NCBI GenBank assembly: GCA_023954375.1
Contig: JAMLIC010000018.1
Span: 1 to 64,000 of the forward strand
Source of the DNA: Planctomycetota bacterium
Lineage (GTDB): Bacteria > Planctomycetota > J058
Reading direction: 5' to 3'
DNA length: 64,000 bases
Under the pieces are notes generated by a model. That model was not told the origin of the DNA and ran no database searches. It was given only the letters and a program-made list of their open reading frames with translations. Numbering within the stretch: position 1 is the stretch's first letter; each line of letters begins with the position of its first letter. Below are positions 17,034 to 26,009 of the stretch, piece by piece. The position numbers and the translations under genes were made by a program.

Positions 17034-17143
17034 CGGTGTGGCCCGCCTCCGCAAGGGCCGTCCGACGCCGACCGGCCGAGGGGAACATATCGGAACCCCG
17101 GGGGGCCGGGCAAACGCGGGCGGCGAGGCGCGCGAGGGTCTGG

Positions 17144-17149
17144 GATACT
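17144..17149 (+). promoter_or_regulatory. -10-like box GATACT, leaderless start of the helical-repeat gene
   Basis: GATACT ends 7 nt before the GTG at 17157, with no ribosome site between, consistent with a leaderless transcript. It lies in the 123-bp gap shared with the divergent GTPase-kinase gene. Confidence 0.35.
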
Positions 17150-17156
17150 GGCTTAC

Positions 17157-19040
17157 GTGTCAGGGCGGACGAGACTCCTGCTGACGCTGGCGCTCGGCGC
17201 CGCGGCCGGCGGCGCGGTCACCGGCGGCCTCGGGGGCGGCCTCGGGGGCGGCCTCGGGGCGAGGACGCGCGCCGCGCGCGAGGCGGCGCACGTCGCCGCC
17301 CTGGCGTCGGCCCGCGCGGCGCTGACCGCGACCCGCGACGAGGCCGACCGCGCGCGCCAGGCGGCCGCGCGCGTCCTGTTGGCCGCTGACGCCGCGGACG
17401 CCGCCGACGCCACCGGGGAGCGGGGGGCGCGCCCGCACCGGGCGGCGGCGGTCGAGGCCCTGCGGGCGGCCCGGGACCTCCTCGGGGCGGGGGACCCGGC
17501 CCTCGGCGCGCGGCTCGCCCGGGCGCTCGTGGACCTGGGCGAGGCCGACCTCGCCGCCGGCGCGCCGGCGGACGCCGCGTTCGCTGAGGCCCTGGACCTC
17601 GGCCCGCCCGCGCCGCTGCGCGCCCGGGCGCGGGTGGGGCTCGCTTCGGCCGGCGCGATCGACGCCGAGGACGCCCTGGCCGCCGCCCGCGCCGACGGCG
17701 GCGACGACGTCCTCGCGCGCGCGCTCCTCCTGACCGCGGCCGGCGCCGGCCGCCGCGGCGGGGACCGCGCGCGCCCTCGCCGCCGAGGCGCTCGAGCTGC
17801 GTCCGGCCCTCCCCGTCGGCCCTCCTCGCGGTGGCCATCGAGGCCGCCGCCGCCGCCCAGGCCTCGACACGGCGCCGCTCCGCGAGGAGGCCCTGCGCGT
17901 CCGGCGCGGCCTCGCCGCCCGCGACCCTGACGAAGGGCCCGCGCTCGCGCGGGCACTCCTCGCCCTGGCGGCCGCGGACCCGGCCGGGCGGCCGCCCTCG
18001 TCCCCGAGGCGGCCGCGCTGGCGCGCCAGGCCGTCGAGCGCCGCCCGGGCGGGGGCGGCGAGCGCGACCTCCTCCTCGCGGCGCTCGAGGCGGAGGCCCG
18101 CGTCCGCGCCGACGCCGGCGACCGCCGGGGGGCCCGGGCGAGCCTCGAGCAGGCCCTGGTCCTCGCCCGGACCTGCGCGGCGGAGGCGCCCGACCCGGCG
18201 CGGACCCGCGGCGTCGTCCGCGTCCTCGTGGCGCTCGGGCCGGCCCTGGCGCGCGACCGCGACCTGCCCGGCGCGCGGCGGGCCCTGGAGGAGGCGGTCG
18301 ACGCGGCCCGGGGCGACGCCGTCTGCGCCGCCGATCGCGCGCTGGCCCTCCTGCACCTCGCCTCGCTCGACCAGGAGCAGGGCCGGCCGGCGGACGCGCG
18401 CGCGCGCCTCGAGGAGGCGAGCGCCCTGGCCGGCCCGGCGGACGACCTGCCGCTCCGTCGCGCGCGCGGCCTGGCGCTGTGGCGCCTCGCCGCCCTCGAC
18501 CAGGCCCGGGGCGACCTCGACGCCGCCGTGGAGCGCCTCGAGGAGGCCGCCGCGGCGACCCGCGCCCCCGGCGCCGAGGTGGACGGCCTCGCGGCGGCGC
18601 TCGAGCAGGCGCGCGCCCGGCGCGACCTCCTGCGCGGTCCGCCGCCCGCGGGCGCGGCCGAGGCCCTGCAGCAGGCCTACGCGCTCCTCTCGCTCGGCGA
18701 CCCGGCCGCGGCCCTCTCGCGCTTCGAGGTCGCCCTGGGCGACCCCGCCACGCGCGCCGACGTGGGCCGCGGCCACCTCTACCACGGCGCGCGCGCCGCG
18801 GCGCAGGCCGGCCAGCGCGCGCGCGCCCTCGAGTGGCTGGCCGAGGACGTGCGCCAGCGGAAGGAGCGCCTCGCGGCGCTGGCCGCCGCGCTCGACGACC
18901 GCGCCCTCGACGACGAGGAGCGGGCGGCCGCGGCGCGGGAGCGCGAGCGACTCCTGCGACAGCTCGAGCACGCCCGCCGCGCGGAGCCGGCGTTCGCGGG
19001 GCTGCGCGGGGAGCCGGCGTTCGAGGGGCTGTTCCGGTAG
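17157..19040 (+). CDS. Anchored TPR-like helical-repeat protein, reading frame broken
   Basis: The gene begins with GTG and a signal anchor (LLLTLALGAAAGGAVTGG) followed by Ala/Arg-rich helical repeats typical of TPR-like arrays (for example LALLHLASLDQEQGRPADARARLEEA). Frame changes occur near 17755 (+1), 17820 (+1), 17862 (-1) and 17988 (-1), each in a short G or C run; a TGA at 17928 would end the uncorrected frame. The four changes cancel, and the corrected product is about 627 residues with consistent helical periodicity throughout. I therefore read it as one intact gene with consensus errors rather than a decayed one. A 12-bp tandem repeat codes the glycine-rich anchor. It converges with the MazG-like gene. 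Confidence 0.75.
17226..17260 (+). repeat. 12-bp tandem repeat, about 2.9 copies
   Basis: Unit GGCCTCGGGGGC repeated in frame, coding GGLGGGLGGGLG in the anchor of the helical-repeat protein. Confidence 0.85.
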
Positions 19041-19048
19041 ACAGGCGG

Positions 19049-19396
19049 CTACCCGTCCATCCGCCCCCGCGCCCGCTCCAGCGCCGGCCCGAGCTTCTCC
19101 GCCCACCCCGGCACGCGCCGGCCGAGGTCCTCGAGCTTGGCCCGGCAGGCGGCGTCCAGGTCGACCCCGTAGCGGGTGGCCAGCTCGGCCGCGCACACGA
19201 CGACGTCGGCGAGCTCCCCCGCGAGCTGCTCGGGCGCCGGCGCGGCGCCGTAGCACTCGCGCTCGAGCACGAGCTTGCACACCTCGCCCGCCTCCTCGGC
19301 GAGCGCGAGGGCCGCCCCGACGCGCGGGTGCGCCACGGGCGCCAGCAGCGCCGCGACCTGCTGCTGCAGCGCGGCGAGGTCCAGGGGGTCGCTCAT
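19049..19396 (-). CDS. MazG-like nucleotide pyrophosphohydrolase
   Basis: A 115-residue all-helical protein with the MazG-type metal-binding pattern EExxE (E34, E35, E38) and, after 22 residues, ExxD (E61, D64) in AGELADVV. Such enzymes hydrolyse non-canonical or excess NTPs/dNTPs to monophosphate and pyrophosphate. The single-domain length fits MazG-like/dCTPase-like subfamilies rather than full MazG. The start lies 12 nt after the stop of the REC-HATPase gene, so the two are co-transcribed. Substrate unknown. Confidence 0.82.
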   Translation of the reverse strand: MSDPLDLAALQQQVAALLAPVAHPRVGAALALAEEAGEVCKLVLERECYGAAPAPEQLAGELADVVVCAAELATRYGVDLDAACRAKLEDLGRRVPGWAEKLGPALERARGRMDG

Positions 19397-19408
19397 GAGG
19401 CCACCTGC

Positions 19409-20320
19409 TTACTCCCGGGCCGTGCGGGGCGAGCCGCGGGCGCGCACGAGGACCACGCGGCGGCCGCCCTCCTCGAACGCCACCTCGTCCATGAAGCTGC
19501 GCATGAGGAACAGCCCGCGGCCGTGGAGGCCGTCGCCCGGGCCGCCCCGCCGGGCCATGACCTCGTCCACGTCGAACCCGGGGCCCTGGTCCTCGATCAC
19601 GACCCGGAGCGCGGCGGGGTCGAGGTCCACGCCGACCCGCACGACGCGCCGGTCGAACGGCGCCTCCTGCCGGCGGGTCCGGCACAGCGCCTCGAGCGCA
19701 GGCCGATCGGCCGGGAGCCGGCCCGAGAGCTCGAGGCTCCCGTGGACGATCGCGTTGAGCAGCGCCTCCTGCAGGGCCACCTCGACGTGGATCAGGTCCT
19801 GCGCGTCGACCACGCCGAGCTCGACCGCGCCCTGGGTCAGGTGCGGAAGGACGCGCGGCAGGGCGGCCGGGTCGGGGGGGAGCTCGAACAGCTTGCCCTG
19901 CTGGAGGAGGAACTGGTGCCCCTCCTCGCGGCGGCGCCGGCCGTCCGCGAGCTGCAGGCTCTGGCGGACCACGTGCTCGAGCTCGGTGTTGCGGAAGGGC
20001 TTGCGCAGGTAGTTCGTGGCCCCGGCCCGCAGGGCCTCGACCGCCACGTCCTCGCGCCCGAGGCCCGTCATGATGACGACCGGCAACGACGGATGTCGCC
20101 GCCGGATCGCCCGCGTGAGCTGCAGCCCGTCCATGTGGGGCATGTTCACGTCGGTGACGATGAGGTCGACGCCGCCCCCGGCGCGGAGGCGCTCGACCGC
20201 CTCCTCGCCGTCCCCGGCGAGCAGGACCTCGTAGCGGCCCTCGAGGAACCTGGAGAGCAGGTCGCGCACCTGCGGGTTGTCGTCGACGAGTAGGATCCTG
20301 GGGCGCTCGTCGTCGACCAT
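19409..20320 (-). CDS. Response regulator with RsbW-type ATPase output domain
   Basis: A 303-residue protein. Residues 8-122 are a receiver domain with acidic pocket DD (13-14), phospho-acceptor Asp57 (VTDVNMPHMDG) and Lys107 (YLRKPF). Residues about 140-303 form a GHKL/HATPase_c_2 domain of the anti-sigma-factor kinase (RsbW/SpoIIAB) type: EALLNAIVHGS (N box), EDQGPGFD (G1) and HGRGLFLM (G2). This pairing suggests phosphorylation-controlled protein kinase or anti-sigma activity without a HisKA domain. No sigma factor or anti-anti-sigma partner is adjacent. The ATG at 20320 lacks a clear ribosome site. Confidence 0.9.
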   Translation of the reverse strand: MVDDERPRILLVDDNPQVRDLLSRFLEGRYEVLLAGDGEEAVERLRAGGGVDLIVTDVNMPHMDGLQLTRAIRRRHPSLPVVIMTGLGREDVAVEALRAGATNYLRKPFRNTELEHVVRQSLQLADGRRRREEGHQFLLQQGKLFELPPDPAALPRVLPHLTQGAVELGVVDAQDLIHVEVALQEALLNAIVHGSLELSGRLPADRPALEALCRTRRQEAPFDRRVVRVGVDLDPAALRVVIEDQGPGFDVDEVMARRGGPGDGLHGRGLFLMRSFMDEVAFEEGGRRVVLVRARGSPRTARE

Positions 20321-20374
20321 GTCCGTGTGGGTTGTGGCCGCGTCGGGTGGGTTTTGCAAGCGGGTGCTTTCGAC

Positions 20375-20986
20375 ATGACCAGGTCCGCCGTCCTCCCGTG
20401 CGCCGTGGCCCTGCTGCTGGGCGGCCTCGCGGCCGGCCAGGACGGGCTCGAGCCTCCCCGGGCCCGCCGTGAGCGGGGCCTCGTGTTCAAGGCGCCCGAC
20501 GGGTGGCGCGCCGCCGAGCCGATCGAGCCCGAGCGCGCCGCCTGGACCGTGCGGCCCGACCCCGAGGGGCCGCGCCTGCGGGTGACGCTCCTGCGCGAGC
20601 GCGGGCGCCGCCCGCTCGCCGAGCGCGTGAAGACGTGGGCCGGGCACTTCGAGGGCGAGGACGGCGAGCCGCTGGGGCCCGACGCCGCCGAGCGCGTGGA
20701 GGTCGACGCGCCCGAGGCCGAGGGGGTGGACGCGACGCTCGTGGCCGTGCGAGGGACCTTCTCGGGGCCGCTCGAGCCGGGCGACGAGCGGCGCGCGCGG
20801 CCCGGGTGGGCCGCCCTGCACGCGGTGCTCGAGGGGCCCGACGGCACGTGGGTGGCCAGCCTGGTCGGCCCGGCGGCGGTGGTCGACCGCTGCCGCCAGG
20901 GGATGGTCTCCCTGATCGAGGGCGTCCGCGTGGGGCTGGTCGAGGCCGAGGTCGAGCCGGACGACGGCGGGGATGAGCGACGCTGA
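20375..20986 (+). CDS. Secreted protein of unknown function
   Basis: A 203-residue protein starting with a signal peptide (MTRSAVLPCAVALLLGGLAAG) and no lipobox at the expected place. The mature part contains GLVFKAPDGWRAAEP, a motif type seen in exported proteins that share a PsbP/DUF1795-like opening, but I cannot assign a family. It overlaps the next gene by 14 nt, so the two are translationally linked. It is divergent from the REC-HATPase gene across 54 bp. Confidence 0.72.
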   Translation: MTRSAVLPCAVALLLGGLAAGQDGLEPPRARRERGLVFKAPDGWRAAEPIEPERAAWTVRPDPEGPRLRVTLLRERGRRPLAERVKTWAGHFEGEDGEPLGPDAAERVEVDAPEAEGVDATLVAVRGTFSGPLEPGDERRARPGWAALHAVLEGPDGTWVASLVGPAAVVDRCRQGMVSLIEGVRVGLVEAEVEPDDGGDERR

Positions 20987-21680
20987 GCGGCCGCCTGAGC
21001 GCCCGGAGGACGGCGCGGCGCTGCGCTGGACCGGCGCGCCGCGCTCGCGCACCGACCTGGCCGTCTACGGGGTCGTCGCCGGGCTGATCGTGCTCGCGCT
21101 GGCGGGGCCACCGCTGGCCGCGGCGCTCGACCCGCGGCTGCCGGTGTCCGAGGCCTACCACCACCGCTTGCCTGGACGGACCTTGAAGGACCCGACGGTT
21201 CGGGACCCCTGGGGTACCCCCTTCGTCCACGCGCCCGACGGGTCCGTTTGGAGTCTCGGGCCGGACGCTCGCAGCGGGGGCGGTGACGACCTGGTCGTTC
21301 TCGACGAGCGCGACACCTGGCTGCAGGTCTATCGGTCCGGGACCGAGGGGCTCTTTGGCCTGGCGGTCGCAATCATCGTGGTCTGGGAGATTCTTCGAGC
21401 CCTCGGCGGAGGCCTACGCGCTCCACGGCGGCCGCTGCTCACCGAGATCGCGCACGTGTCTCTCCTCACCCTGATCGTTGGGCCGCTGGTCGTCGCTCCC
21501 CTGGCCGTGGCAGCTCATATGCTCCCTGCCGTCACGGCCGAGTTCACGGAGAACCTCCGGGAGACCATGCTCGTGCCCTGGCAGCTGGCCTTCGCGGCCA
21601 CCATCTACCTCCTCACGGCCGCCGTGCTCCTGGGGATACGGCTGCGCGCGCCCGAGAGCGTCGACGAGGGGCAAAGTTGA
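20973..21680 (+). CDS. Membrane protein with a GspG-like exoplasmic motif
   Basis: A 235-residue protein with a helix near the N-terminus (about 32-50), an exoplasmic loop, and two or three helices toward the C-terminus. The loop carries DPWGTPFVHA, SLGPD and GGGDD, closely resembling the calcium-site signature of type II secretion major pseudopilin GspG (DPWG...SLGxDG...GG..DD), though the protein is not a pseudopilin. A larger relative with two such motifs lies at 58850-60004. It overlaps the preceding secreted-protein gene by 14 nt. Base composition between about 21160 and 21560 is visibly less G+C-rich than its surroundings. Confidence 0.78.
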   Translation: MSDAERPPERPEDGAALRWTGAPRSRTDLAVYGVVAGLIVLALAGPPLAAALDPRLPVSEAYHHRLPGRTLKDPTVRDPWGTPFVHAPDGSVWSLGPDARSGGGDDLVVLDERDTWLQVYRSGTEGLFGLAVAIIVVWEILRALGGGLRAPRRPLLTEIAHVSLLTLIVGPLVVAPLAVAAHMLPAVTAEFTENLRETMLVPWQLAFAATIYLLTAAVLLGIRLRAPESVDEGQS

Positions 21681-21718
21681 CGGCGGCCCTCGGCCGATAG
21701 GCGGGTGAGAGGTCACCC

Positions 21719-22204
21719 ATGAGCGCGAACGCCACGATCCTGCGCCTGCCCGCCGCCCGCGCCCGCACGACGACGCCGCGCCGCACGAAGAACGACGTCA
21801 ACCCGCCGCGCAAGACGAGCGAGTCGGGGCGCAAGCTGCGCCTGGTGACCGGCGTGACCAAGGACAAGGACGGCATGGCGACCGACTACTCGGTGCGCCT
21901 GGCCCCGGGCGCGATCGCGCGGATCAAGCTGAGCGAGGTCGGCCCCGACCAGGCGTGGATCGACTGGGTCTACGTCCCGCCGGGCTGGCGCGACCTGGGC
22001 CTCGGCGGCCAGCTCATGCGCCGCGTGCTCGAGGACGCCGACCGCCACGGGGTCCGCCTCTCGCTCGAGGCCCGCGCCTGCGGCGGGACCGACCAGGCCG
22101 CGCTCGAGCGCTGGTACCAGGGCCTGGGCTTCGTGCGCAGCGGCCGCCGTGGCGCCTTCGGGCCGATCCTCGTCCGCCCGGTCGCGCGCGCGCGGGCGGC
22201 CTGA
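21719..22204 (+). CDS. GNAT family N-acetyltransferase
   Basis: A 161-residue protein with a basic N-terminal tail of about 45 residues and a GNAT domain: strand IDWVYVPP, then the acetyl-CoA loop GWRDLGLGGQLMRR (variant of R/QxxGxG/A), and the late motif ALERWYQGLGFVRSGR. The acceptor is unknown. Start ATG at 21719; GAGAGG lies upstream. It converges tightly with glpD. Confidence 0.85.
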   Translation: MSANATILRLPAARARTTTPRRTKNDVNPPRKTSESGRKLRLVTGVTKDKDGMATDYSVRLAPGAIARIKLSEVGPDQAWIDWVYVPPGWRDLGLGGQLMRRVLEDADRHGVRLSLEARACGGTDQAALERWYQGLGFVRSGRRGAFGPILVRPVARARAA

Positions 22205-22210
22205 GCGACG

Positions 22211-23902
22211 TCAGCCCACCGGCGCCGCCGCGTCCTCGCGGAACCGTCGCGACGCGGCGACCAGGCGCTCGTAGCGCATGACCTCGAGCTCCACACGCGC
22301 CGCGTCCCAGCCGAGGGCGTCGCCCATGGCCAGCGCCGCCTCGCGGGCGCAGCCGAGCCCCTGGTCCTTCGCCTGCAGGAACACGAGCGTGCGCCGGCGC
22401 AGGACGTCGTCGAGGCGCAGGGCCTTGTCGTGGCGGGCGGCGAAGACCACCTCGTCGACGAGGTAGGGCAGGTCGGGCACGAGGCGCCCGGGGCGCACGC
22501 CGGCCGACTGGCCGGCCGCCAGGACGTGGCGCGACCGGAGGCCGTAGGTGCGCGTCAGGTGCAGGGCCACGTCCATGTCGAGCGCGTGCTCGCGCGCCAG
22601 CGACTCGGCGTAGGCGCGCAGGTCGCGCAGGGCGCCCGGGTCGCGCGCGCCGGGGAGCGGGACCTCGGCGCTGCGCGAGGACTCGCGGGACACGCGGCCG
22701 GCGCCCATCTTCTCCAGCGCCCGGTCGACGACCTGCTCGCCCATGAGGCGGTAGGTGGTCAGCTTGCCGCCGGCGATCGCCAGGAGGCCGGGGTCGACCG
22801 AGATGATCTCGTGCTCGCGCGACACGTCCGACGCGTGGCCCGCCGCGTCGGCGCCCATGAGCGGCCGCAGGCCCGCCCAGGTGGCGATCACGTCCGCGGG
22901 GCCGGCGTTCAGGCGCGGGAAGTAGTGGTTGGCGGTCTCGAGCAGGTAGTCGACGTCGGCGCGGCTCGCCTCGACGGCGTCGGGCGGGTCCTGCTCGTCG
23001 GTGTCGGTCGTGCCGACGATCGTCCGCGCGCCCCAGGGGATCGCGAAGAGCACCCGCCCGTCGCGGACCGAGGTCAGCACGACCGCGTGCTGCACGGGCA
23101 GCCGCGCGCCGTCGAGCACCAGGTGCGCGCCCTTCGTCGGGCGTAGGAGCCGGCGCCCGAGGCGCTGCTCGAGGAGCGCGTCGGTCCACGGCCCGGCGGC
23201 GACGACCGTCACGCGCGCCCGCACCTCGAAGGGCGCCGACGGCTGCCCCTCGCCCGTGAGCCCGTGGTCGTCGAGGCCGTCGCGCACGAGGAGCCCGCGC
23301 GTGCGGCCGGCCTCGTCGCGCACGAACGACTGCGCCTCGCAGCGGGTGGCGACCACCGCCCCGTGCTCCTCGGCGTCGAGCGCCGACTCGAGCGTCAGGC
23401 GGGCGTCGTCGGTCATGCAGTCGTAGTAGAGCGCGCCGCCGCGGAGGCCGGCGTCGTTGAGCTCGGGCTCGGTGCGGAGGAGCCGCCCGCGCGTGAGCAT
23501 GCGGTGCCGCCGGTAGTTGCGGAACATGGACAGCACGTCGTAGGCCCACATGCCGGCGGAGAGCTGCAGCATGCCGACGCGCGCCGTCCGGTAGACGGGG
23601 AAGATGAACGGCAGCGGCCGCGCCAGGTGCGGGGCGTTGCGCATGAGGACCGCCCGCTCGCGGGTGCCCTCGAACACGAGGCCGAACTGCATCTGCTCGA
23701 GGTAGCGCAGGCCGCCGTGGATCAGCTTGGACGACGTCTGGGACGTTCCGGAGCCCAGGTCGCCCTTCTCGACGAGCGCCACGCTCAGCCCGCGCAGCGC
23801 CGCGTCGCGGGCGATGCCCACGCCGGTCGCGCCGCCGCCGAGCACGAGCAGGTCGAACTCGCGGTCCTCGAGACGCCTGAGCTGGTCGCGCCGCGCGGTC
23901 AT
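22211..23902 (-). CDS. glpD: Aerobic glycerol-3-phosphate dehydrogenase
   Basis: FAD-dependent, membrane-associated oxidation of glycerol 3-phosphate to dihydroxyacetone phosphate, passing electrons to quinone. The 563-residue protein has the dinucleotide-binding GGGATGVGIARDAALRG near the N-terminus, SSKLIHGGLRYLEQ, the FAD-side motifs TVVAAGPWTD and GTTDTDEQ, AIAGGKLTTYRLMGE, and the GlpD C-terminal helical domain. Length is normal. The ATG at 23902 is the start; a GGGGGGA lies about 10 nt upstream. No glpK or glpF is adjacent. Confidence 0.96.
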   Translation of the reverse strand: MTARRDQLRRLEDREFDLLVLGGGATGVGIARDAALRGLSVALVEKGDLGSGTSQTSSKLIHGGLRYLEQMQFGLVFEGTRERAVLMRNAPHLARPLPFIFPVYRTARVGMLQLSAGMWAYDVLSMFRNYRRHRMLTRGRLLRTEPELNDAGLRGGALYYDCMTDDARLTLESALDAEEHGAVVATRCEAQSFVRDEAGRTRGLLVRDGLDDHGLTGEGQPSAPFEVRARVTVVAAGPWTDALLEQRLGRRLLRPTKGAHLVLDGARLPVQHAVVLTSVRDGRVLFAIPWGARTIVGTTDTDEQDPPDAVEASRADVDYLLETANHYFPRLNAGPADVIATWAGLRPLMGADAAGHASDVSREHEIISVDPGLLAIAGGKLTTYRLMGEQVVDRALEKMGAGRVSRESSRSAEVPLPGARDPGALRDLRAYAESLAREHALDMDVALHLTRTYGLRSRHVLAAGQSAGVRPGRLVPDLPYLVDEVVFAARHDKALRLDDVLRRRTLVFLQAKDQGLGCAREAALAMGDALGWDAARVELEVMRYERLVAASRRFREDAAAPVG

Positions 23903-24054
23903 CTGTGGTGTGTCCCCCCGGAGTTCCCCCTCTTTTACCCGGGCGCCGGACGGGCGCGGTCGCGGTGTGGAACGGATGGACGACGAGACATCCACGTTCG
24001 AAGGTCTCCCCCGGGGCGGGCGAGCGGTCTCCCGCCCGCCCCGGGGCGTGACCG

Positions 24055-25092
24055 TCAGCGGGCCGCGGGCCGCCACGCGAGGCGGAAGCCCACGTCCCTG
24101 TGGCGGCTGTCGGGTCGCACGTTCAGGCGGAGGTCGGTGGCCGAGGAGGGCGACGGCTTCCGGTGCGACCCGCCCATGGCCAGGCACCGGGCGAGGAGCC
24201 CGTCGCCCTCGTCCTCCTCGACCGCGACCCACTCGTCCACGTTGCCGGCCAGGTGCAGGTGCCCCCAGCGTCCCGCGCCGGCGGGGAGCGCGTCGACCGG
24301 GCAGGCGGCCTTCGTGGAGAAGTTCGCCGGGAAGGCGCCCCGCTCGTGGCCCCAGGGCCACGGCCGCTCGTCGCCGCCGCGGGCGGCCCACATCCACTCC
24401 AGCAGGGTCGGCAGGACGAGCCCGTGCCGCTCGGCGTAGGCGGCGGCCTCCTCGCGCGAGACCCACGCGACCGGATGGTCGTCAGGCTCGTCCCGCTGCT
24501 CGGCGTGATCGGGCGCGACCTTCCGGTACTGCGCGGTCGAGACCTCGCACCGACCTAGGAGGTAGGGGTGCGCCAGGGTCGCCGGCTCGCGGGCGAGGTC
24601 GAGCATGAGCCCGCTGTACGTGTCGTAGTTGGCGTTGCCGTTGCCGACGCGGAGCCGGGGCCGCGCGTAGTGACCGTCGCGCGGCGGCGGCACGAGCAGG
24701 AGGAGCGACCCGTCGTCGGCGCGCGCGGCGCGCGCGTCCACGCGGGCGAGGCGCGGCGGCAGCCGCAGCGCGCCCACCTCGGCGCGCTCGACGACCTCGC
24801 CGCCGGGGCCCTCGAGCGCGATGAAGACCCGCCGCCAGCCGCCGGGCGGGACCGGGACGCTGACGGGGAGCGTCGCGCTCTCGACCGTCCCCTCGCCGTC
24901 GACGCGGAGGACGACCCGCCCGCCGCCCGTGCGGCCGTGGACCTCGAACGCCTCCTCGTCCGCGGCGAGCAGCAGCCAGCCGTCATCGGGCAGGTCGAGC
25001 GCGAGCGCGGGCCGCGCGTCCGCCGGCGGCGCCGCCGGCGGCGCGCCCCCCCGCCGGGGGGGGGGGGTCGGGGGGTGGGGAACGATTATCAT
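24055..25092 (-). CDS. FGE/SUMF1-like domain protein, possibly the C-terminal half of the upstream kinase
   Basis: A 345-residue protein: Pro-rich N-terminus, beta-rich segment (about 30-165), then an FGE-like domain (YLLGRCEVSTAQYRKV, HPVAWVSREEAAAY, LPTLLEWMWAARGG, LAGNVDEWV, DVGFRLAW). As written, its ATG overlaps the kinase stop as ATGA. However, the frame just upstream encodes AAGGLLLVGAAAMIIV, an ideal membrane helix after the kinase's basic tail; adding one C to the CCCC run at about 25131-25134 would fuse kinase, helix and FGE domain. A C12 run lies 10-14 codons after the ATG and could slip. Separate coupled gene versus frameshifted fusion cannot be settled here. Confidence 0.85.
   Translation of the reverse strand: MIIVPHPPTPPPRRGGAPPAAPPADARPALALDLPDDGWLLLAADEEAFEVHGRTGGGRVVLRVDGEGTVESATLPVSVPVPPGGWRRVFIALEGPGGEVVERAEVGALRLPPRLARVDARAARADDGSLLLLVPPPRDGHYARPRLRVGNGNANYDTYSGLMLDLAREPATLAHPYLLGRCEVSTAQYRKVAPDHAEQRDEPDDHPVAWVSREEAAAYAERHGLVLPTLLEWMWAARGGDERPWPWGHERGAFPANFSTKAACPVDALPAGAGRWGHLHLAGNVDEWVAVEEDEGDGLLARCLAMGGSHRKPSPSSATDLRLNVRPDSRHRDVGFRLAWRPAAR
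25056..25067. repeat. 12-nt homopolymer (G on +, C on coding strand)
   Basis: A perfect run of 12 within the FGE-like coding region, close to a C7 run at 25046-25052. Slippage would change the frame of the FGE-like protein. It is either a phase-variation candidate or an error-prone site. Confidence 0.9.
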
Positions 25093-26009
25093 GGCCGCGG
25101 CTCCGACGAGGAGGAGGCCGCCCGCGGCGGGGCGACGCGGCGGGCGGCGCGCCGCCCCCGCGCGGCGCCGGCGAGGGTGCCCTCGCCGGCGAGGGCGCGG
25201 TCGAGGTCGTCCGCGAGGGCCTCGGCGTCGGGGTAGCGGCGCTCGGGCCGCTTCTCGAGGGCGCGCTCGACGACGGCGGCCAGCGCGCGCGGCGCGTCCG
25301 GGGCCCGCGCCCGCAGGTCGGGCGTCGGGTCGACGACGATCCTGCCGTAGAGGGCCGTCAGGCCGTCGGCCTCGAACGGGCGCGCGCCGGCCAGGACCTC
25401 GAACAGGACCACGCCGAGCGCCCACACGTCGGCCGGCGCGCCGACCCGCGCGCGGTCGCCGTCGATCTGCTCCGGCGCCATGTAGCGCGGGGTGCCGACG
25501 ATCGCGCCGGTGCGCGTCAGGCGCTCGAGCCCGCGGCCGCCCGCGACGCCGAAGTCGGACACGCGCACCCGGCCGTCGGCGCCGACGAGCAGGTTGTCGG
25601 GCTTCACGTCGCGGTGGACGACGCCGCGCGCGTGGGCGTGCCCGAGCGCCCGCGCGACGTCCCGGACGAGGCGGGCGCGCTCGAGCGGCGGCAGGCCGCG
25701 GGCGGCCGTGGCCAGGTCGCGGGCCCCCTCGACCAGCTCGCAGGCGAGGAACATGAGCCCGCCGACGTCGCCCGCCGCGTGGACCCGCACGATCCCGGGA
25801 TGCACCAGCCCGGCGGCGAGCTCCCCCTCGCGGCGGAAGCGCTCCAGGTCCTCGGGCGTCGCGCCGCCGGCGTCGAGCAGGACCTTGACCGCGACCTCGC
25901 GCCCCGACGCGCGCTCGCGCGCGCGGAACACGGCGCCCACGCCGCCGCGGCCGAGCTCCGCGACGAGGTCGTAGGGGCCGAAGGCCGCGCCGGGGGCGAG
26001 CGACCTCAC
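25089..26009 (-). CDS. Ser/Thr protein kinase, translationally coupled
   Basis: A 306-residue kinase: glycine loop GRGGVGAVF, Lys42 (AVKVLL), HRDVKPDN (132-139), DFG (152-154), GTPRYMAPEQ. The start GTG overlaps the stop of the upstream kinase gene as GTGA, a mark of translational coupling. As written it ends soon after a basic tail (RGRRAARRVAPPR) with no membrane helix, its TGA overlapping the next ATG. A single-base gap in the CCCC run near 25131 would instead run on into a helix and the FGE-like domain, the same general architecture as the kinase-FGE protein at 9314-12133. Confidence 0.9.
   Translation of the reverse strand: MRSLAPGAAFGPYDLVAELGRGGVGAVFRARERASGREVAVKVLLDAGGATPEDLERFRREGELAAGLVHPGIVRVHAAGDVGGLMFLACELVEGARDLATAARGLPPLERARLVRDVARALGHAHARGVVHRDVKPDNLLVGADGRVRVSDFGVAGGRGLERLTRTGAIVGTPRYMAPEQIDGDRARVGAPADVWALGVVLFEVLAGARPFEADGLTALYGRIVVDPTPDLRARAPDAPRALAAVVERALEKRPERRYPDAEALADDLDRALAGEGTLAGAARGRRAARRVAPPRAASSSSEPRP

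Noticed and set aside
17157..17930. Two separate genes in place of the broken helical-repeat gene
   Set aside because: The indels cancel and the corrected protein is continuous with one signal anchor and one repeat pattern.
20973..21680. Type II secretion pseudopilin GspG
   Set aside because: Several membrane helices and no N-terminal prepilin motif; only the loop signature matches.
24055..25092. Calling the FGE-like gene a plain pseudogene
   Set aside because: Its domain is complete and an ATGA-coupled start exists, so it may be a normal gene.
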